Assembly: GCF_000699445.3 (NCBI RefSeq)
Contig: NC_067200.1
Span: 434,001-498,000 of the forward strand
DNA: 64,000 bases
Source of the DNA: Schistosoma haematobium
Lineage: Eukaryota > Platyhelminthes > Trematoda > Strigeidida > Schistosomatidae
Direction of reading: 5' to 3'
The position numbers and the translations under genes were made by a program. The notes beneath the pieces are model-generated. The model worked only from the letters and a program-made list of their open reading frames with translations, made no database searches and was not told the origin of the DNA. The first letter of the stretch is position 1; each line of letters opens with the position of its first letter. Below are positions 34,455 through 46,384 of the stretch, in pieces.

Positions 34455-37400
34455 AATCAGTCAGTAACAACTTGGAACTTCGTACGTACGTATGTACGTA
34501 CATCAGTTCGAGTTGCCATATCACATTAGCACAAAGATGTAGTTGTCAATTCAAATCCCGTAGTGGTAGAGGTGGTAAATGTATAAACAGTAATCGGAAA
34601 CATTACGGTTTGAACATGTTATTCAAGGAGTATAATGCAGTGAAATAAATTTGGAAAGAGAAACAAGAAAAGGATATGAAGAAATCAGAAGACTAGAATT
34701 TGGGAGAGCACAAAGAGTGGATACACGTACGCTATTGCAGACGATTTTGAACCATGTCATTCAGCGTCTCTAACCACCGGTTGTTATCATCTCGCGGTCC
34801 CCAACCAGGTAGTCATTCTACACCTACCAACATGGCTCAGTCCACTTGTCAGTGACTTCATGGATTTGTGCAATGTTTTTGTCTGGCCGCCCCTAACTTT
34901 CCTCCAACCTACTCCTATACCACTTAACAGCGCACGTCAAGGTAGTCGGTCGTTGTGCACGCGTGTCCCAGCTATCTCAAATAAGGAAGTCCCACTACTT
35001 CATCAATTGATTTGCCATCCTTACCTAGTACCCGTTTCCTAAAAACTGTGTTACTTACTCGATGGTCCCAGGATATACGAGCAATGTTTCGAAGACACCT
35101 ATGATCAAAAAGCAGTAACCTACGAATATTCTCTACTCTTACTGGCCATGTTTCACTGCCATAAATTGGGACGGACCGAACTGCTGAGCAGTAAACACGT
35201 CCTTTGGTTGATAGACGGATATCTCGCCTACGCCATAAATGACGCAAGTTGGCAAAACGCTAGTCGAGCTCTCTATATCCATGCTGAGATTTCATCGCAC
35301 ACCAGACCACAAGGGTTAATGAGACCTCCCAGATAAGTGAAGCGGTCGACACCCTCATTTACTTCAATCCCTATCGTTTGTTCGAATGTCGATGCAATCC
35401 AATCCTGAAGCAACATTTGACATTTCGACGGAGAGAATCGCATCCCGAACATGCTTGCATTACTACTTAGAGTGGTTTGTATTCTGACAGCGTCTTCACC
35501 AAATAAAACTGTGTCATCGACATATTCCAGATCAGAAAGTGAATCTTCCGGTAGAAGTTCAACCCTTGGAAATTTAGATGAGGAGAGTGTTATCTCTGGA
35601 GGTAAATCGATCACAAAGTTTAACAAGAATGGGTAAAGAGGACAGCCCTGACGAACACCACTTGAGGTAATCAATTCTGATGACAGTTCGACATAAGCTT
35701 TCACTCGATCAGTTGTGTTCGAGTGGAGAGCTTTTAAAAGGTAATGTGCTTCTTTGGTACTCCTTTCAGTGACAAACACTGCCACAAAACCTAACGATCA
35801 ACAGAGTCGAATGCCTCCTTAAGGTCGAGAAATACTACGATTGTCGGGCGTCTGAATATGTGTCTGTGTTCTATAACCTGATGTAGTGTGAATATCTGAT
35901 CTATACAACCACGTTCAGGTCGAAAACTGGCCTGGTTTCATCTAGTCTGCTATTCGCGAGCTTTAGTTAGGCGTCGAAGTATTATTGAAACTAATATTTT
36001 AGACACTATATTAGTCAAACTGAATCCCCTGTGATTGTCACAAGAGGACTTTTGTCCTTTCTTATAAACTGGCACGATCAGTGATCGAGACCAGTCAGAT
36101 GTGATTACGTCCAGTTCCCGAATTCTAACTAAGACCTCAGTTAATCTCACTACTAATACTGGACCATCATCCTTAAAAATCTCAGGAGTAAACCTGTCAG
36201 GGTCTGCTGCTCTCCCTCACTTCAGATTTCCTATAACATTTTCAACTTCGTTAAGAGTCGGAGATAGTGGGAAAACGAAGTGTGGCTAAAGGCCAGTTAC
36301 CCTGATCCCTAAAGTGTTCTATTCATCGATCCAATCTCCTGGATTGAGAATATATGATATGTCTATCTTTCTCTGAGATTGTTTAGCTAACAATCGGGTT
36401 CCTGATTCCGGTTTCCTTAACGAGTCTGAACAATTGTCTGCTATTACCTATTGCTGCTGCCTTTTCCATCTGTCTTGCTTTCGCTACCCACCACTGTTCA
36501 TCATTGCGTAGGCTTCTTGTCAGCTCGCGCTCAAGATGACTCCACTCTTCTCCATGTAGAGAACCAGATGGAGTGGGTTTTCGAGCATCTATCAGTGCGG
36601 TGGATGCTGCTGAGATCCAGTGTTTCTCTCTAACCTTGAGGTTTAACCTACTAGCAGATATCACCGCTGTTTCCACAGCTTTTCGGATATCATTCCATAC
36701 TGCCTCGGTGTGGGCATCACATACATGGCTGCCTAACTGTTTTCCTAGTTGTTCCTGAAATATACTCTTAGCTTGACTATCATTAAGTAGGGCCCTAAAG
36801 AATTTCTTTGCAGCGTCTTTCCTACGTCCAGTGAGGCGCAGACAAATATGAGTACGCACTAGAGCATGATCTGAATCTAGGCATCTGCTTCAGAAAGAAC
36901 GACAGTCTTCTATCGATCGGTGGCTGATAGCGACGTGATCTATTTGGGTCCAACGTTGTTACGAATTAGGGGGTCTCCATGCTAAAAAATGTTTTTTGCT
37001 TATGCTTAAAGTTAGTATTTGCAAGAAACAGGCGGTTATCTGAGCAAAGCTGCAATAGACGGTCACCATTATCTGTTGTTTGAGCCACCCCGCTATAAGA
37101 TCCACTCAGGTGTCTTTCCCTTTCGCTTAGTTTACCTACTTGAGCAATAAAGTCACCGGCCACTATTACTACATCAGAGCGCCTAGCTTTTCGGAGAAAG
37201 TCGGAAAGCTTTCTGTAAAACTCATCTTTTACATCATCTGAGCTGCAGTCAGTGGGAGAATAAGCAGAGACGACGAAGAGGTAACGACGTGTGTCCTCAA
37301 CTTTCCGAATCCTTATTGTTCCGTTTAGTCGGACAGCGCACAAACGACTGTCTACTGGGATCCGGTCTAAGAGAGCTAGTTCTGCGCTAGGACTCAATGC

Positions 37401-38300
37401 TATACCTACACTGGTGAGGCCACTGGAAGCAGAATCAGGGCTTAATGATACACGAAGTGTTAATCGAGTTGGTACGTTACTTTGACGGTGAGGTCAAAGG
37501 AATGACGCCACTCGAGTGCTGTATGCGCGTCTCGGGGACGCAGCTCACATAGATAGCGCGAGATCCTAAATTTCAAGCTATGGAAGCCCGTTGTGCTATA
37601 GGCCACAGTGTTCGGACGTTAAAAGCACCTACGTGTAGTTTAAAGCGTGGTTTCAGGAGACCAGGAATAACGTACCGTGTACTTGAATCGTTTGCCCTAG
37701 CGGTGCGAGCTGATAAAGGGACGTGAGAAGGGTTATTGGGGAGATAAAAGAGTTATTAGGAGGTGTAGGAAGGATTTGAATGTGACTAACTTGGTCTCGT
37801 GTGCTGTTACGGGTATGAGGGCTGGTGTCACTTCCCGGCTGTCCACACCGTGGAAGGGTATTTCTTGAGGAACTTGAAAAGAAAATCGGACTATTGTTGG
37901 TCTTAACGACATGGGAGCATGACCGCAGTTCCCAAGGGACAACTGCTTGAGGCCGGTCGCGCACGGCCATTTTGTGGAAGGTTTTTGACGTGTTAGCTCC
38001 GTTCTTCAAAGGGCCTCACCACCGGGTACGGAAATCCGTGAGGTAAGGCGGGGTGTGGCCTTTTTAGGGTTGACCTTTTCTAGCCCCATCTTTTCTTGTG
38101 AGAAGGCAGCATCTCTAAAATTGCTGTTTGTTAGAGGGCAACACCTTACTGCTGTCACACCCCTCTACAGTCAGCAGTATAACTTCGCCCACAGAACTTG
38201 AGTTGCTGCTTTTAGTCTTACAGTTCTCCAATCGACCTGCCTGGCGTGGTAGAACCTACAGGAACATATTTTCTAGCCAATATAGCTCAGTTGGGTCATC
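34455..38300 (-). pseudogene. LINE with YVDD reverse transcriptase, near full-length, decayed
   Basis: Minus-strand non-LTR retrotransposon with a 5' GC-rich leader near 38,300-37,400. The endonuclease domain is at 37,397-36,966 (VVSAYSPTD, VVIVAGDFIAQVG, with Asp and the conserved Asn replaced by Ile-Ala). A linker segment is at 36,859-36,383. RT parts are at 36,150-35,950 (KKGQKSSCDNHRG) and 35,785-35,273 (GVRQGCPLYPF, LEYVDDTVLF, YLGGLINP). The C-terminal block is at 35,247-34,972 (YGSETWPVR, HRCLRNIARI), followed by a 3' UTR to the tail near 34,455 (antisense CAGTCAGTAACAA). Frames are broken at several points, so it cannot encode a working protein. Its GC content is well above that of the surroundings. 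It looks CR1/RTE-like in block order, but I do not assign a named family. Confidence 0.8.
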
Positions 38301-38384
38301 GCGGTAGGCAGGCCCGACCACCGCGTCAAGTTAACAGCTACGGTCGGGATCCCGTTGAAATTCAATGGTCAGAGCTTCTCATTA

Positions 38385-38590
38385 AAACTCCAGGAAATAC
38401 CTCATGAAGCCAGTCACTAGTGAGCACATGATCATTATTATCAGGAGGAGGTTCGAATCCCGCGTGTGGGATTGTGGATGTGCATTGCTGAGGAGTTCCA
38501 TGCTACGACGAAATGTCCGTCCAGTGCCTCCAGGCTTTCTATGGTCGTCTAGCTTTAATTCACTCATGAATTTAACTAATAAATTACTAT
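38385..38590 (+). repeat. HH-SINE, 5'-truncated
   Basis: B box GGTTCGAATCCCGC at 38,450-38,463, hammerhead remnant (GCATTGCTGAGGAGTTCCAT, CTACGACGAAATGTCCGTCC) and right end TATGGTCGTCTAGCTTTAAT. CTGAGGA and GAAA are kept; stem II is unpaired. Confidence 0.7.
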
Positions 38591-38754
38591 AATATCCTGA
38601 AAACTCTTTTCTAATTAGATGTAAGTTTAAACATTATAGATTGACTAAGATTTAAAAAAGAAATTCAGTTTATATAACGAATTAGTGTACAAATACATTG
38701 TCTTAATAGGATAGTACATTAAAAAGCGTTCGCAGAGAATGTTATAGACAAGTT

Positions 38755-39110
38755 AAAATGATAAAACTTTTCAATCTTAAGTCAGCTACATAACGAGTCT
38801 CAAATGGGATGAAACGCGCATTCTGGATCACTGCTTATAATGTTTGTGATTTAAGACAATATCGAGGCAATTTGCACACGATGCACATATGCCAATAAGA
38901 GACTGATAATTTGCAGTCCTAAACGTCAACAGGAAGATTCAAGTAAACAGTAACAAAGAAATTTATACCTCATTCCATTACACAAGTAATTGGCTATCAG
39001 GACTCTGTAGTTAAGTGGATGACATGATGATGTTTGAAGTGAATGCTACCGTGTTCGAGTCCCAGAGTGGACCACTGATCCGGAATCCAATGATGTACAT
39101 GCCTAACTTT
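38755..39110 (+). repeat. Smalpha-type SINE fragments
   Basis: 38,785-38,960: hammerhead region with destroyed CTGATGA (ACATAACGAG) but intact ATGGGATGAAACGCGCATTC and TCTGGAT, then the tail (AACGTCAACAGGAAGATTCA). 39,000-39,110: the tRNA-like head of another copy (CTGTAGTTAAGTGGATGACA, GTGTTCGAGTCCCAGAGTGG). Confidence 0.65.
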
Positions 39111-39769
39111 GATCAGTTCATAAGAGTTCATGACCATCTTCTAGTGTTCTCAGTAAGTAATTTTCTCGAATATGAAACGGTTTAGCTCCATTACTCACGT
39201 CATTTCACAAGAATTGCGTGAACTTTCTCTCGAAGCTAATCAATAGTGAGCAGATAATAATTTTCAGTATAGAGTTAAAGGGATATTTGAATGGATTTCA
39301 GGTTTTCAGAAATTACTTAACTTTGTGGTTTCAATGAAACCGACAAACCTTCACAATCCCATATTGACATTTTGTTGTGTCCATAAAGTTCCATTTGTTT
39401 ACCTTCACCATTGAATTTATTGGTCTTCATACTGATGGTGTTGACTTGTAGCTTTTTAGGAATTCTCGTCATAATTACTGCAATGTACTGATTCGATACT
39501 AATTTCTTTATGAAGTTATTTTGATAATCGTTTATACGAAAGATTGACAGTAATATAGCTTTCTTGAACTTTTCATACAATCAAGATGTTGTAATTGATT
39601 TCCGTCTATTTGAATAGTTTCCTAGTGATTTACCTCAGGTGTCATTTAATATTAGCTCACGGAAAGCATGAATATTTTAACATGAATTAAATGCTCATGA
39701 TTGTATCTTGAATTCAGTCATCCTACTCACAGTACGTGTCCTTATGAAAATGTAGAGTTTTATACACAA

Positions 39770-40320
39770 AGGAAGAAGCAAGATCCTCAAATACAACACC
39801 AAGAACACTTACACAATCACACCTGACGGCGAAACTTTAGAAAATTTGGAATCTTTCACGTAACTGGAAAGCATCATTGATGAACGTGGAGAATCTGATG
39901 CAAACGTAAAGAGTAGGATTGGCGAAGCAAGGAAAACGTTCCTACAATTGAAGAACATATAAAAAAATCAAAACAACTGTCAACAAATATCACAGTGTGA
40001 CTATTCAATACGAACGTCAAGACAGTCCCACTGTACGGAGCTGAAAACTGGTGAACTACCACAACCATCATCATAAAGATGAAAGTGTCTGTATAGAATT
40101 GTCTATGCAAGATTCTCATTATCCGTTGATCGGATATAATCATTAATAATCTACTGTGGGAGAGAACAAATCAGCTTCCAGTTGAACAGGAAATTAGAAA
40201 AAGACGTTGGAAGTGGATAGGACACACATTGAGGATATCATCAAATGGCATCAAGAGGCAAGTGCTAACCTGGAATTCTGAATGGAAGTAGAAAAGTGGA
40301 AGGCAATCAAAATGCTTAAT
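39770..40320 (+). pseudogene. RTE C-terminal coding fragment
   Basis: GAAGCAAGATCCTCAAATAC, GATTGGCGAAGCAAGGAAAA, GTACGGAGCTGAAAACTGGT and GAAGTGGATAGGACACACAT are successive C-terminal RTE blocks. Several frame changes and stops. Confidence 0.75.
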
Positions 40321-40559
40321 TGGATTAATTCAATTGAAAGGAAGTTTAAATCTACATGATCATCCTCATGATCATCATGATCAACCCCATTATCCTGATC
40401 ATGATCATTGTTTGGTTTCAGGTCGTTATCATGAACGAAAAACACAATGTTATTCTTATCATTTTATTATATTCTTAAATGAATGAATGAGTAGTATGTA
40501 TATGATTAAGTCTTATTATTTAAGTTGATATATGTTATAATGAGAAAGAAGTGTTGTAG

Positions 40560-40875
40560 ATATTATAGTAGTGATCAGTAGAGCTCAACCAGATCTGTTG
40601 TGAGGTAGTAATTCACTGAAGAGACAATGGTGGATGGTGGTGGAATTACGTGAATTGGTTGAAGCTTGACATTAAGACAATCGGATATCTGCCAAATCAG
40701 TGGTCTAGAGGTTAAGCGTTTGCGCGCCAGACCGAAAGGTCCGACGAGTAAAAACGTAGATGCGCACTGTTGAGGAGTCTCATACTAGGACAAAATGGCC
40801 GTTCAGTGCATCCAGGTTTTCAATGGTGGTCTATTTTTAATTGACTCAATAACTCAACCATTAAGTTGACATAGT
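40560..40875 (+). repeat. HH-SINE, single-orientation copy
   Basis: Body (GAGCTCAACCAGATCTGTTG), A-box-like AGTGGTCTAGAGGTTAAGCG at about 40,699, degraded B box, hammerhead remnant (GCGCACTGTTGAGGAGTCTC; GAAA changed to AAAA) and right end TTTTCAATGGTGGTCTATTT. It has no inverted left end, unlike 2036-2470. Confidence 0.7.
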
Positions 40876-41285
40876 TACGATAATATTCGTAGATTAGTAA
40901 ATGGTGATACTGATTACAATAAATGAAATATGGAAGCTTCGACGATGAATACCTACTTTATGCTTAATAATAGCTTCTCTATACAAACAGATAGAGTAGT
41001 AATAGGGTCACATCTAGGTTAGATCCTTGTAAAATGTCTTTTAGCCAAACTAAGAAATGAACCTTAAATAAGTTTACCGAGTCTCCCTATTTTGGGGAAA
41101 ATTTGATGGATCAATGAACCTACCGATTCTCATAGCTTCACACCTCTTCAGTATAAAATATATCTAGTTAAATGATTCAGCTTTAGAATCAGATTAATGC
41201 GTCAGGAAGATAGTGCAGATGGTAGAATAAATAATCTAAGGAGTATACTACGTTCATTTAAATAATATGAAATGATATCATTCAG

Positions 41286-41465
41286 AATGGAAAAACATTA
41301 CAAAGTGTGACTCAAGGTGCTTTATCCTTGCCTTCTCATGAACATGTGCTAGCATGGTTGGAAAGTGTTGTCACGAAATCTAATAACAACGCCATTCTTT
41401 CTCACTTAGTAGATTATGAACATGATGTTAAAACAGATGAAGATTTTTCTGTTTGCATCAAATAA
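41286..41465 (+). CDS. Possible terminal exon, 59 codons plus stop, unknown product
   Basis: After an AG at 41,284-41,285 an uninterrupted frame runs NGKTLQSVTQGALSLPSHEH VLAWLESVV... to DEDFSVCIK and a TAA. There is no ATG. The peptide has a balanced, soluble composition (LAWLESVV, acidic C-terminal stretch), unlike the Asn/Ile/Tyr/Lys-rich chance frames around it. It matches none of the repeat families in the window. It could be the last exon of a + strand gene lying upstream, a processed remnant, or chance. No domain is recognised. Confidence 0.35.
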   Translation, partial: NGKTLQSVTQGALSLPSHEHVLAWLESVVTKSNNNAILSHLVDYEHDVKTDEDFSVCIK

Positions 41466-41469
41466 TCTA

Positions 41470-42200
41470 CGTAAAGTAGCTAGATTACATTTCATCTTCA
41501 TACCTGAAGCTATCGTGATCAGCTATATAAGACTTAACAAATGTATTCAAAAAAGGCATGTTCAGTTTCTGTATTCACCATGATCCACGACTGGATCACG
41601 ATACACCTAACATGGATATTGTAAACCCCATTTTATATGTTCCGTAACCTAATCTTGACTTCGGGTCTGCTAAAACGCATTTAATACCGAGAGCGTTAAA
41701 CGAAATTGATACGAAAAAAACACAGTTAGTAACAGTGACATGAAAACACGTCGTAGTTTTACAGAGTTTCATTCTCTTATGTAGCTCCGTGACAACGTTT
41801 TTTGATTGAGACAGTGGGTGAGATTGATAGAAATCCAATATGGAAATACAACATTGATTCCCTGAACATCAGAAATACCTATTTTTGACATGTACCATCT
41901 AGTTTGTAACGTATGTACACGATTTCATAGTTATAAACTTCCTTCATATATGTATATGTAATTGAGAAAGCTTAACGACTAAATCGTTTACAACACGATT
42001 TAAAATTAAAATAGGTTTCATTCAAGTTCAAACTGAGACTGCCTATAAACGAAATAGACTGTGACCGCAATCACTTATTGTCGTCAATCTGTAAAAGGAA
42101 TTGATAAACTACATTCATGGATTTCGATCATTAACTTTCCTTCATTAAAATACTATTGAAATCCATAAACTACTAGATAGCTCCTTTGTCTTAGTATGAT
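41470..42200. other. Unannotated stretch
   Basis: An 80-codon minus-strand frame at 41,596-41,838 has no recognisable features. Nothing supported. Confidence 0.35.
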
Positions 42201-42214
42201 GCTTTGAAATTAAA

Positions 42215-42480
42215 AAACGCACACACACACACAAGATAAAGTTAATGAACGTAAACGAGAGCCAAATCTCATAGAGTAATATTTTACACAACAACAAAAG
42301 AAAAGAAAAAAATATTAAAAAAACAAAAAAATAAAAAAACAAAAAAACCCACTTTGTTTTAATACAAAATGGAATCAAAATTTTTGTGAATTTTTATTTT
42401 TTGTTTTTTTGTTTTGTTTAATTAAACAAAACTTTGGCGTTATCTTTGAAAATAATAGAGAATTTCAATAAACAAATTGT
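42215..42480 (+). repeat. (CA)n and A-rich low-complexity tract
   Basis: CGCACACACACACACACAAG near 42,220, then A-rich runs (AAAAAAACAAAAAAATAAAA) to about 42,350, followed by a T-rich tract. Confidence 0.85.
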
Positions 42481-42509
42481 AATGAAAAGAAAAAAATATT
42501 GTCTAGATA

Positions 42510-42645
42510 AGTGATTATGAGAAGTCTGTAGTTCAAATGGATAACGTTTAAAATGAACGATGTTGTGTTCGAGTTATGGAATAGATATTAACTCTGAGAT
42601 GTAAGTCTATTCAGTCGATGTTTTGGATTCCGATACTCACTATAT
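42510..42645 (+). repeat. Smalpha-type SINE, degenerate
   Basis: tRNA-like head (GTCTGTAGTTCAAATGGATA, GTGTTCGAGTTATGGAATAG) followed by an eroded hammerhead site (TCTATTCAGTCGATGTTTTG). Confidence 0.55.
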
Positions 42646-42714
42646 TTTTATATCCTAGTGAAGATTAAATTACAAGTGGCGTTTGAGACATATTCATTAA
42701 CTATATATCATCTA

Positions 42715-43175
42715 TAGATTCTTATTGGTATAACTATTCAGTTATTAGACTGTGTATATTCATATTCCTCTTATTATAAGCGTCATTTTGATCTATAGAT
42801 TATTATGATACGATCTACTGTTCTTCAATTATGTTCAGTTTATTGATTACAGTCTCCTACATTCACAGTCACTTTTTGGCTTTATTGTGTATTTCCTATG
42901 TAATTTCCTATTTAATGGTGCGATGCGATCTATCTGGTTTGTATATAAACCCAGTGTGTCTGAAATAAATGATTGGCATAATGGAGGTTGTTATTGTTAT
43001 CCTGGATTGAGCTGGACGGGCTAGACCGGCTAGACGTGCAAGGGACGAATAAGAACGCTAGGCTGACCGGATTGGTCGGACGTCATTGGTTTAGTACAGG
43101 ACAAGAGGGAATAAGTCCTATTTCGATTAAAGAATAAATTACATGATAAATAGTTGGATGTGAAGACACAACATT
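42715..43175 (+). repeat. LTR-A, copy 1 (LTR-like)
   Basis: About 455 bp, collinear and strongly similar to 61,080-61,515. Contains TATATAAA at 42,942-42,949 and AATAAA at 42,964-42,969, then GAGCTGGACGGGCTAGACCG and a CA-rich end. Promoter-like and poly(A)-like signals in a medium-length repeat suggest a solo LTR, but no tRNA-primed binding site or gag/pol was found beside it. Confidence 0.55.
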
Positions 43176-43395
43176 ATTGTTCTCTGTGTTGTATTTAAGG
43201 TCTTTGCTTTCTCCTTTGTGTATGTTGAGGCCCACTGATGCAGAAGCTTCTGCTACACTGTTTGTGTTCATCTACGATTGTTCATGTGTATGAGATAGAA
43301 GGGTTAGGTGATTCCGAGTTGTTCATTATATTCCATGTTTTGGCTTAGATATGAAGGTCTTCATAATCCAGTCGACCACAATCATCATCATTATC
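43175..43395 (-). pseudogene. RTE RT fragment
   Basis: Antisense: CTTTGCTTTCTCCTTTGTGT, ATGTTGAGGCCCACTGATGC and ATAATCCAGTCGACC match the segment after the FADD motif. Small and broken. Confidence 0.65.
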
Positions 43396-43609
43396 GATTT
43401 AAACTCTTACAGACGACAATAAATTGTCCTGTAAATACATACAATCTAAACAAATGGTCCAAGTAATAGCAATTTCATTGAGATATTAAATGTATGTTCA
43501 GAAACTAAATGTCAATAAAGAAAACAACATCCTTACAAATTATGTTTGACCATAAAACTTTCGCATAATTACTCATAAAATTCAATAAATTTTCAGAAAT
43601 GCGGAATAA

Positions 43610-43935
43610 GTCAACTTCGGCCTGTTCGTACTGAGCATAATTGATTAACACGATCATTTGTTGGAATAACTATATATGTGACGTGAATGTATATATGAAT
43701 GGTGAGAATGGTCCACCAGAGTGCTTGACACCTGTGTGGTTTCGCCACAGGATTGAGATGTACTATTCAGATTGTAGCGTTAAAGGCTATATGATGTCTG
43801 GTTCTCCTGTTAAACGGGATTAAGCTGTACTGTTTGGGTGATCACTTGAAAGTTCGGATGGTGTATGATTCTCCTGAAAACCACTGGAAAATTACCCTGT
43901 CCCATAAGGGTATATTATATAACTGTGATAATATC
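43610..43935 (+). repeat. Rep-D, copy 1
   Basis: Nearly identical by eye to 53,617-53,940: CTTCGGCCTGTTCGTACTG, TGTGTGGTTTCGCCACAGGA, CGGGATTAAGCTGTACTGTT and CCCTGTCCCATAAGGGTATA. The block GTGTGGTTTCGCCACA is self-complementary, and CCCTGTCCCATAAGGG has matching ends, so the RNA would fold into short hairpins. Confidence 0.7.
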
Positions 43936-44220
43936 TGGACGAATCAATCAGATATAAGATAACAGGTCATCGATTTTTGCATGAAATTCATTCACATCCA
44001 ATTTGGTTCAGTTATGTTTTGACATTTAACTTATGTCAGTTCGTGATAAAAACCCTAAAATCTAATTCTCAATCCTTAATCATCAACTATAAATCATAAT
44101 TCTAATTCCTCACACTGGTTCATAACCTTCATTCGGATCTAGTTATTAAGTGGATACTCTCAAAGTCAATTTAGCGTCGCTCAAATGTCATCCATAAATT
44201 TGAGTTCTCATCACATATTA
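43925..44220 (-). repeat. Rep-F copy, reverse
   Basis: Reverse complement of the 24.15/25.57 kb copies (TCACACTGGTTCATAACCTT, CTTATGTCAGTTCGTGATAA). Confidence 0.65.
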
Positions 44221-44654
44221 CTTTCCGATTGAATAAATGTAAAACAGTTGATAAAATATAGTTGTCAACCATTATCTTCAATTAGTTACTATTCCAATTT
44301 GGACTTGATCAACATCTTCATAGTTAACAAGTATTGAGCCTATTCCTAAAGTATTTACTCATCTAAGCGATTTATTTTAACTTTTAGACTAATGAATAAA
44401 CCTGATCATTCTAGTTACTTGGTTAATTTTATTTGTTACCATGAGTACATACATATGACTGTATGTATATGTCTATATACTTGATTGTATTACCCTTATC
44501 TATGAATGTGGATATATCATTGTATACGTGTGTTGCTTCTAGTTATTCGCATTATTTTCACTTGGAACTATTCATGTTATATTTGATGTTTCGTTGATGT
44601 TGTTTATGTGTTCTTTTCATTAGATTCTTAAACTCATTGATTGATTAACAGTAT

Positions 44655-44785
44655 GAGGGTTGTGGAGATTATTACATTTTTGATTTAGATCATGAATCGA
44701 CTGATGTTAGACTACCATTGAAAACCTAGAAGTACTGGATGACCGTTTCGTCCTATTGCAGGACTCCTCAGCAGTGCGCATAATT
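44655..44785 (-). repeat. HH-SINE 3' end fragment
   Basis: End GATCATGAATCGACTGATGT, then the hammerhead region. Cut off at the GTGCGCA side (about 44,780). Contains the best hammerhead core in this family in the window. Confidence 0.75.
44732..44777 (-). ncRNA. Hammerhead ribozyme motif with intact core
   Basis: Minus strand: GCACTG, CTGAGGA (CUGANGA, 44,765-44,771), stem II GTCC/GGAC closed by a TGCAATA loop, GAAA (44,746-44,749), a short stem III and an ATC cleavage triplet, then CAGTAC pairing with four of the six bases of GCACTG. All invariant core residues are present; stem III has one mismatch. Hammerhead ribozymes self-cleave RNA; those in retroposons are thought to process transcripts. 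Confidence 0.6.
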
Positions 44786-45019
44786 GACTAATATAAGAAT
44801 TGTGAACTATTGCAATTTCTTAATCTTAATTCTAAAACGGTAACTACTGAAACGAAGAGCATACACTTTACAATTATAAAAATACATATTGTATATATAG
44901 TTCATCTGAACTAATACAAACGATATAATTTTCTCATTGAAAGAAAGTTCACCCTAATCATATTGAACAATCTTTATACTGAATGGATATAGAAATATTA
45001 AATATAGTTCTCAATTATC

Positions 45020-45290
45020 ACCTCGTGATGTGTACTACTGATATCGACAGATATAAGTAGTATGTCTCATCAATTGAAAATGAAATACCTGGTAACAGAA
45101 TGTTAAGAAGATCAAAGAATAGAGAACAAAAACAAAGAATGATTACTGTAAAAACAAAGGAACAATGAAGTCTGAAACAAATGAACTATTTACTGTATAC
45201 ATCTCAAATACTGCTATGATGCTCTGCTCTGTAAAATTGTATTCAAATACATTTGATTATCCCCACTTGGTGCACTCCTTCACTATAATC
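45020..45290 (-). repeat. Rep-P copy
   Basis: Starts with the palindrome (GTGTACTACTGATATCGACA, then GATATAAGTAGTATGT) and includes GGAACAATGAAGTCTGAAAC. Confidence 0.7.
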
Positions 45291-45400
45291 TTAGTAGAAC
45301 GTTTGACGAGTCTTAAATAGGACGAAACACGCCTACTGGATTCCATTGCTATCCATCATCTATCTTTGATTATAAGGGTAAATGGACAATTTAATTATGT
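45285..45400 (+). repeat. Smalpha-type hammerhead region
   Basis: CGTTTGACGAGTCTTAAATA, GGACGAAACACGCCTACTGG and ATTCCATTGCTATCCATCAT. Core C3 is changed (TTGACGA). Confidence 0.6.
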
Positions 45401-45639
45401 ATACAGACAATGTAACACTCATTCAATTCTATTCAGCATTGAAAGAATAAGCTAATCATAATCATCATCATCAAAATTTCACGTTAATGATTCTATCATA
45501 AAACGTAATGTAAGTAAACTACATGATTTAAACATGGAGATAACAAATTTTTTTCTACAGTTTCCTTAAGCAATTATACATGAAAATAAGGTAAATGTTT
45601 GCTTTGAATAATCTTTTTTTTCTGTCTAGTGTTTTTTTA

Positions 45640-46330
45640 ACGCACATGCAACAACAAATGAAGGAGAACACGACCAGTTTAGCAATAGCAGCAGTACGTC
45701 TCAACGTACACAAAGGAGAAAGCAAGATTCTCCGATACAACAATCGAATCACACTTGACGGAGAAACTCTAGAAGATGTGGAAACATTCTTGTACCTGGA
45801 CAGCATCATCGATAAACAAGAACGATCTGATGCAAATGCATATGCACGGATCGGCAAAGCAAGAGCAGCAGATCTTCAATTGAAGAACATCTAGAACTCA
45901 AAACAACTGTCAACCAACATCAATGTCAGAATTTTCACTACAAATATCAAGACAGTTCTACTGTGTGGGACAGAAACTTGGAGAACTACGAAAGTCATCA
46001 TCCACAAGATACAGGTGTTTATCAACAGCTGTCTACACAAAATACTTCGAATCCGTTGGTCAAACATTATCAGCAACAACCTGTTGTGAGAGAGAACAAA
46101 CTAGATCACAACGGAGGAAGCATTATGAGTGGATAGGGCACACATTGAGGAAAACACTGAACTACGTCACAAGACAAGCCGTCACTTGGAATTCTCTAGT
46201 CCAAAGGAGAAGTGGAAGACCAAAGAACACATTACTCTAAGAAATAGAGACAGATATGAGAAGAATGAACAAAAATTTGACAGAACTAGAAATGAAGGTC
46301 CAGGGTAGAGTGGGTCGGAGAATGCTCCAT
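45640..46330 (+). pseudogene. RTE C-terminal coding fragment
   Basis: Open segment at 45,640-45,891 (NVHKGESKILRYNN, GKARAADLQLKNI) and further frames to 46,330 (KTVLLCGTETWRT, INSCLHKILRIRW) are consecutive C-terminal RTE blocks. A TAG lies at 45,892-45,894 and frame changes follow. Confidence 0.8.
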
Positions 46331-46384
46331 TGGGTACTCAGTGTATGACATGGAGTCGTGGTATAAAAGAAAGCTGCAAACAGC

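Noticed and set aside
38278..38370. tRNA-like string TAGCTCAGTTGGGTCATCGC near the LINE 5' end
   Set aside because: It resembles an A box, but no cloverleaf with a matching acceptor stem or anticodon arm could be drawn, and it lies at the end of the LINE leader.
42290..42400. A-rich tract as a retroposon poly(A) tail
   Set aside because: No element sequence precedes it on either strand, so it is treated as simple low-complexity DNA.
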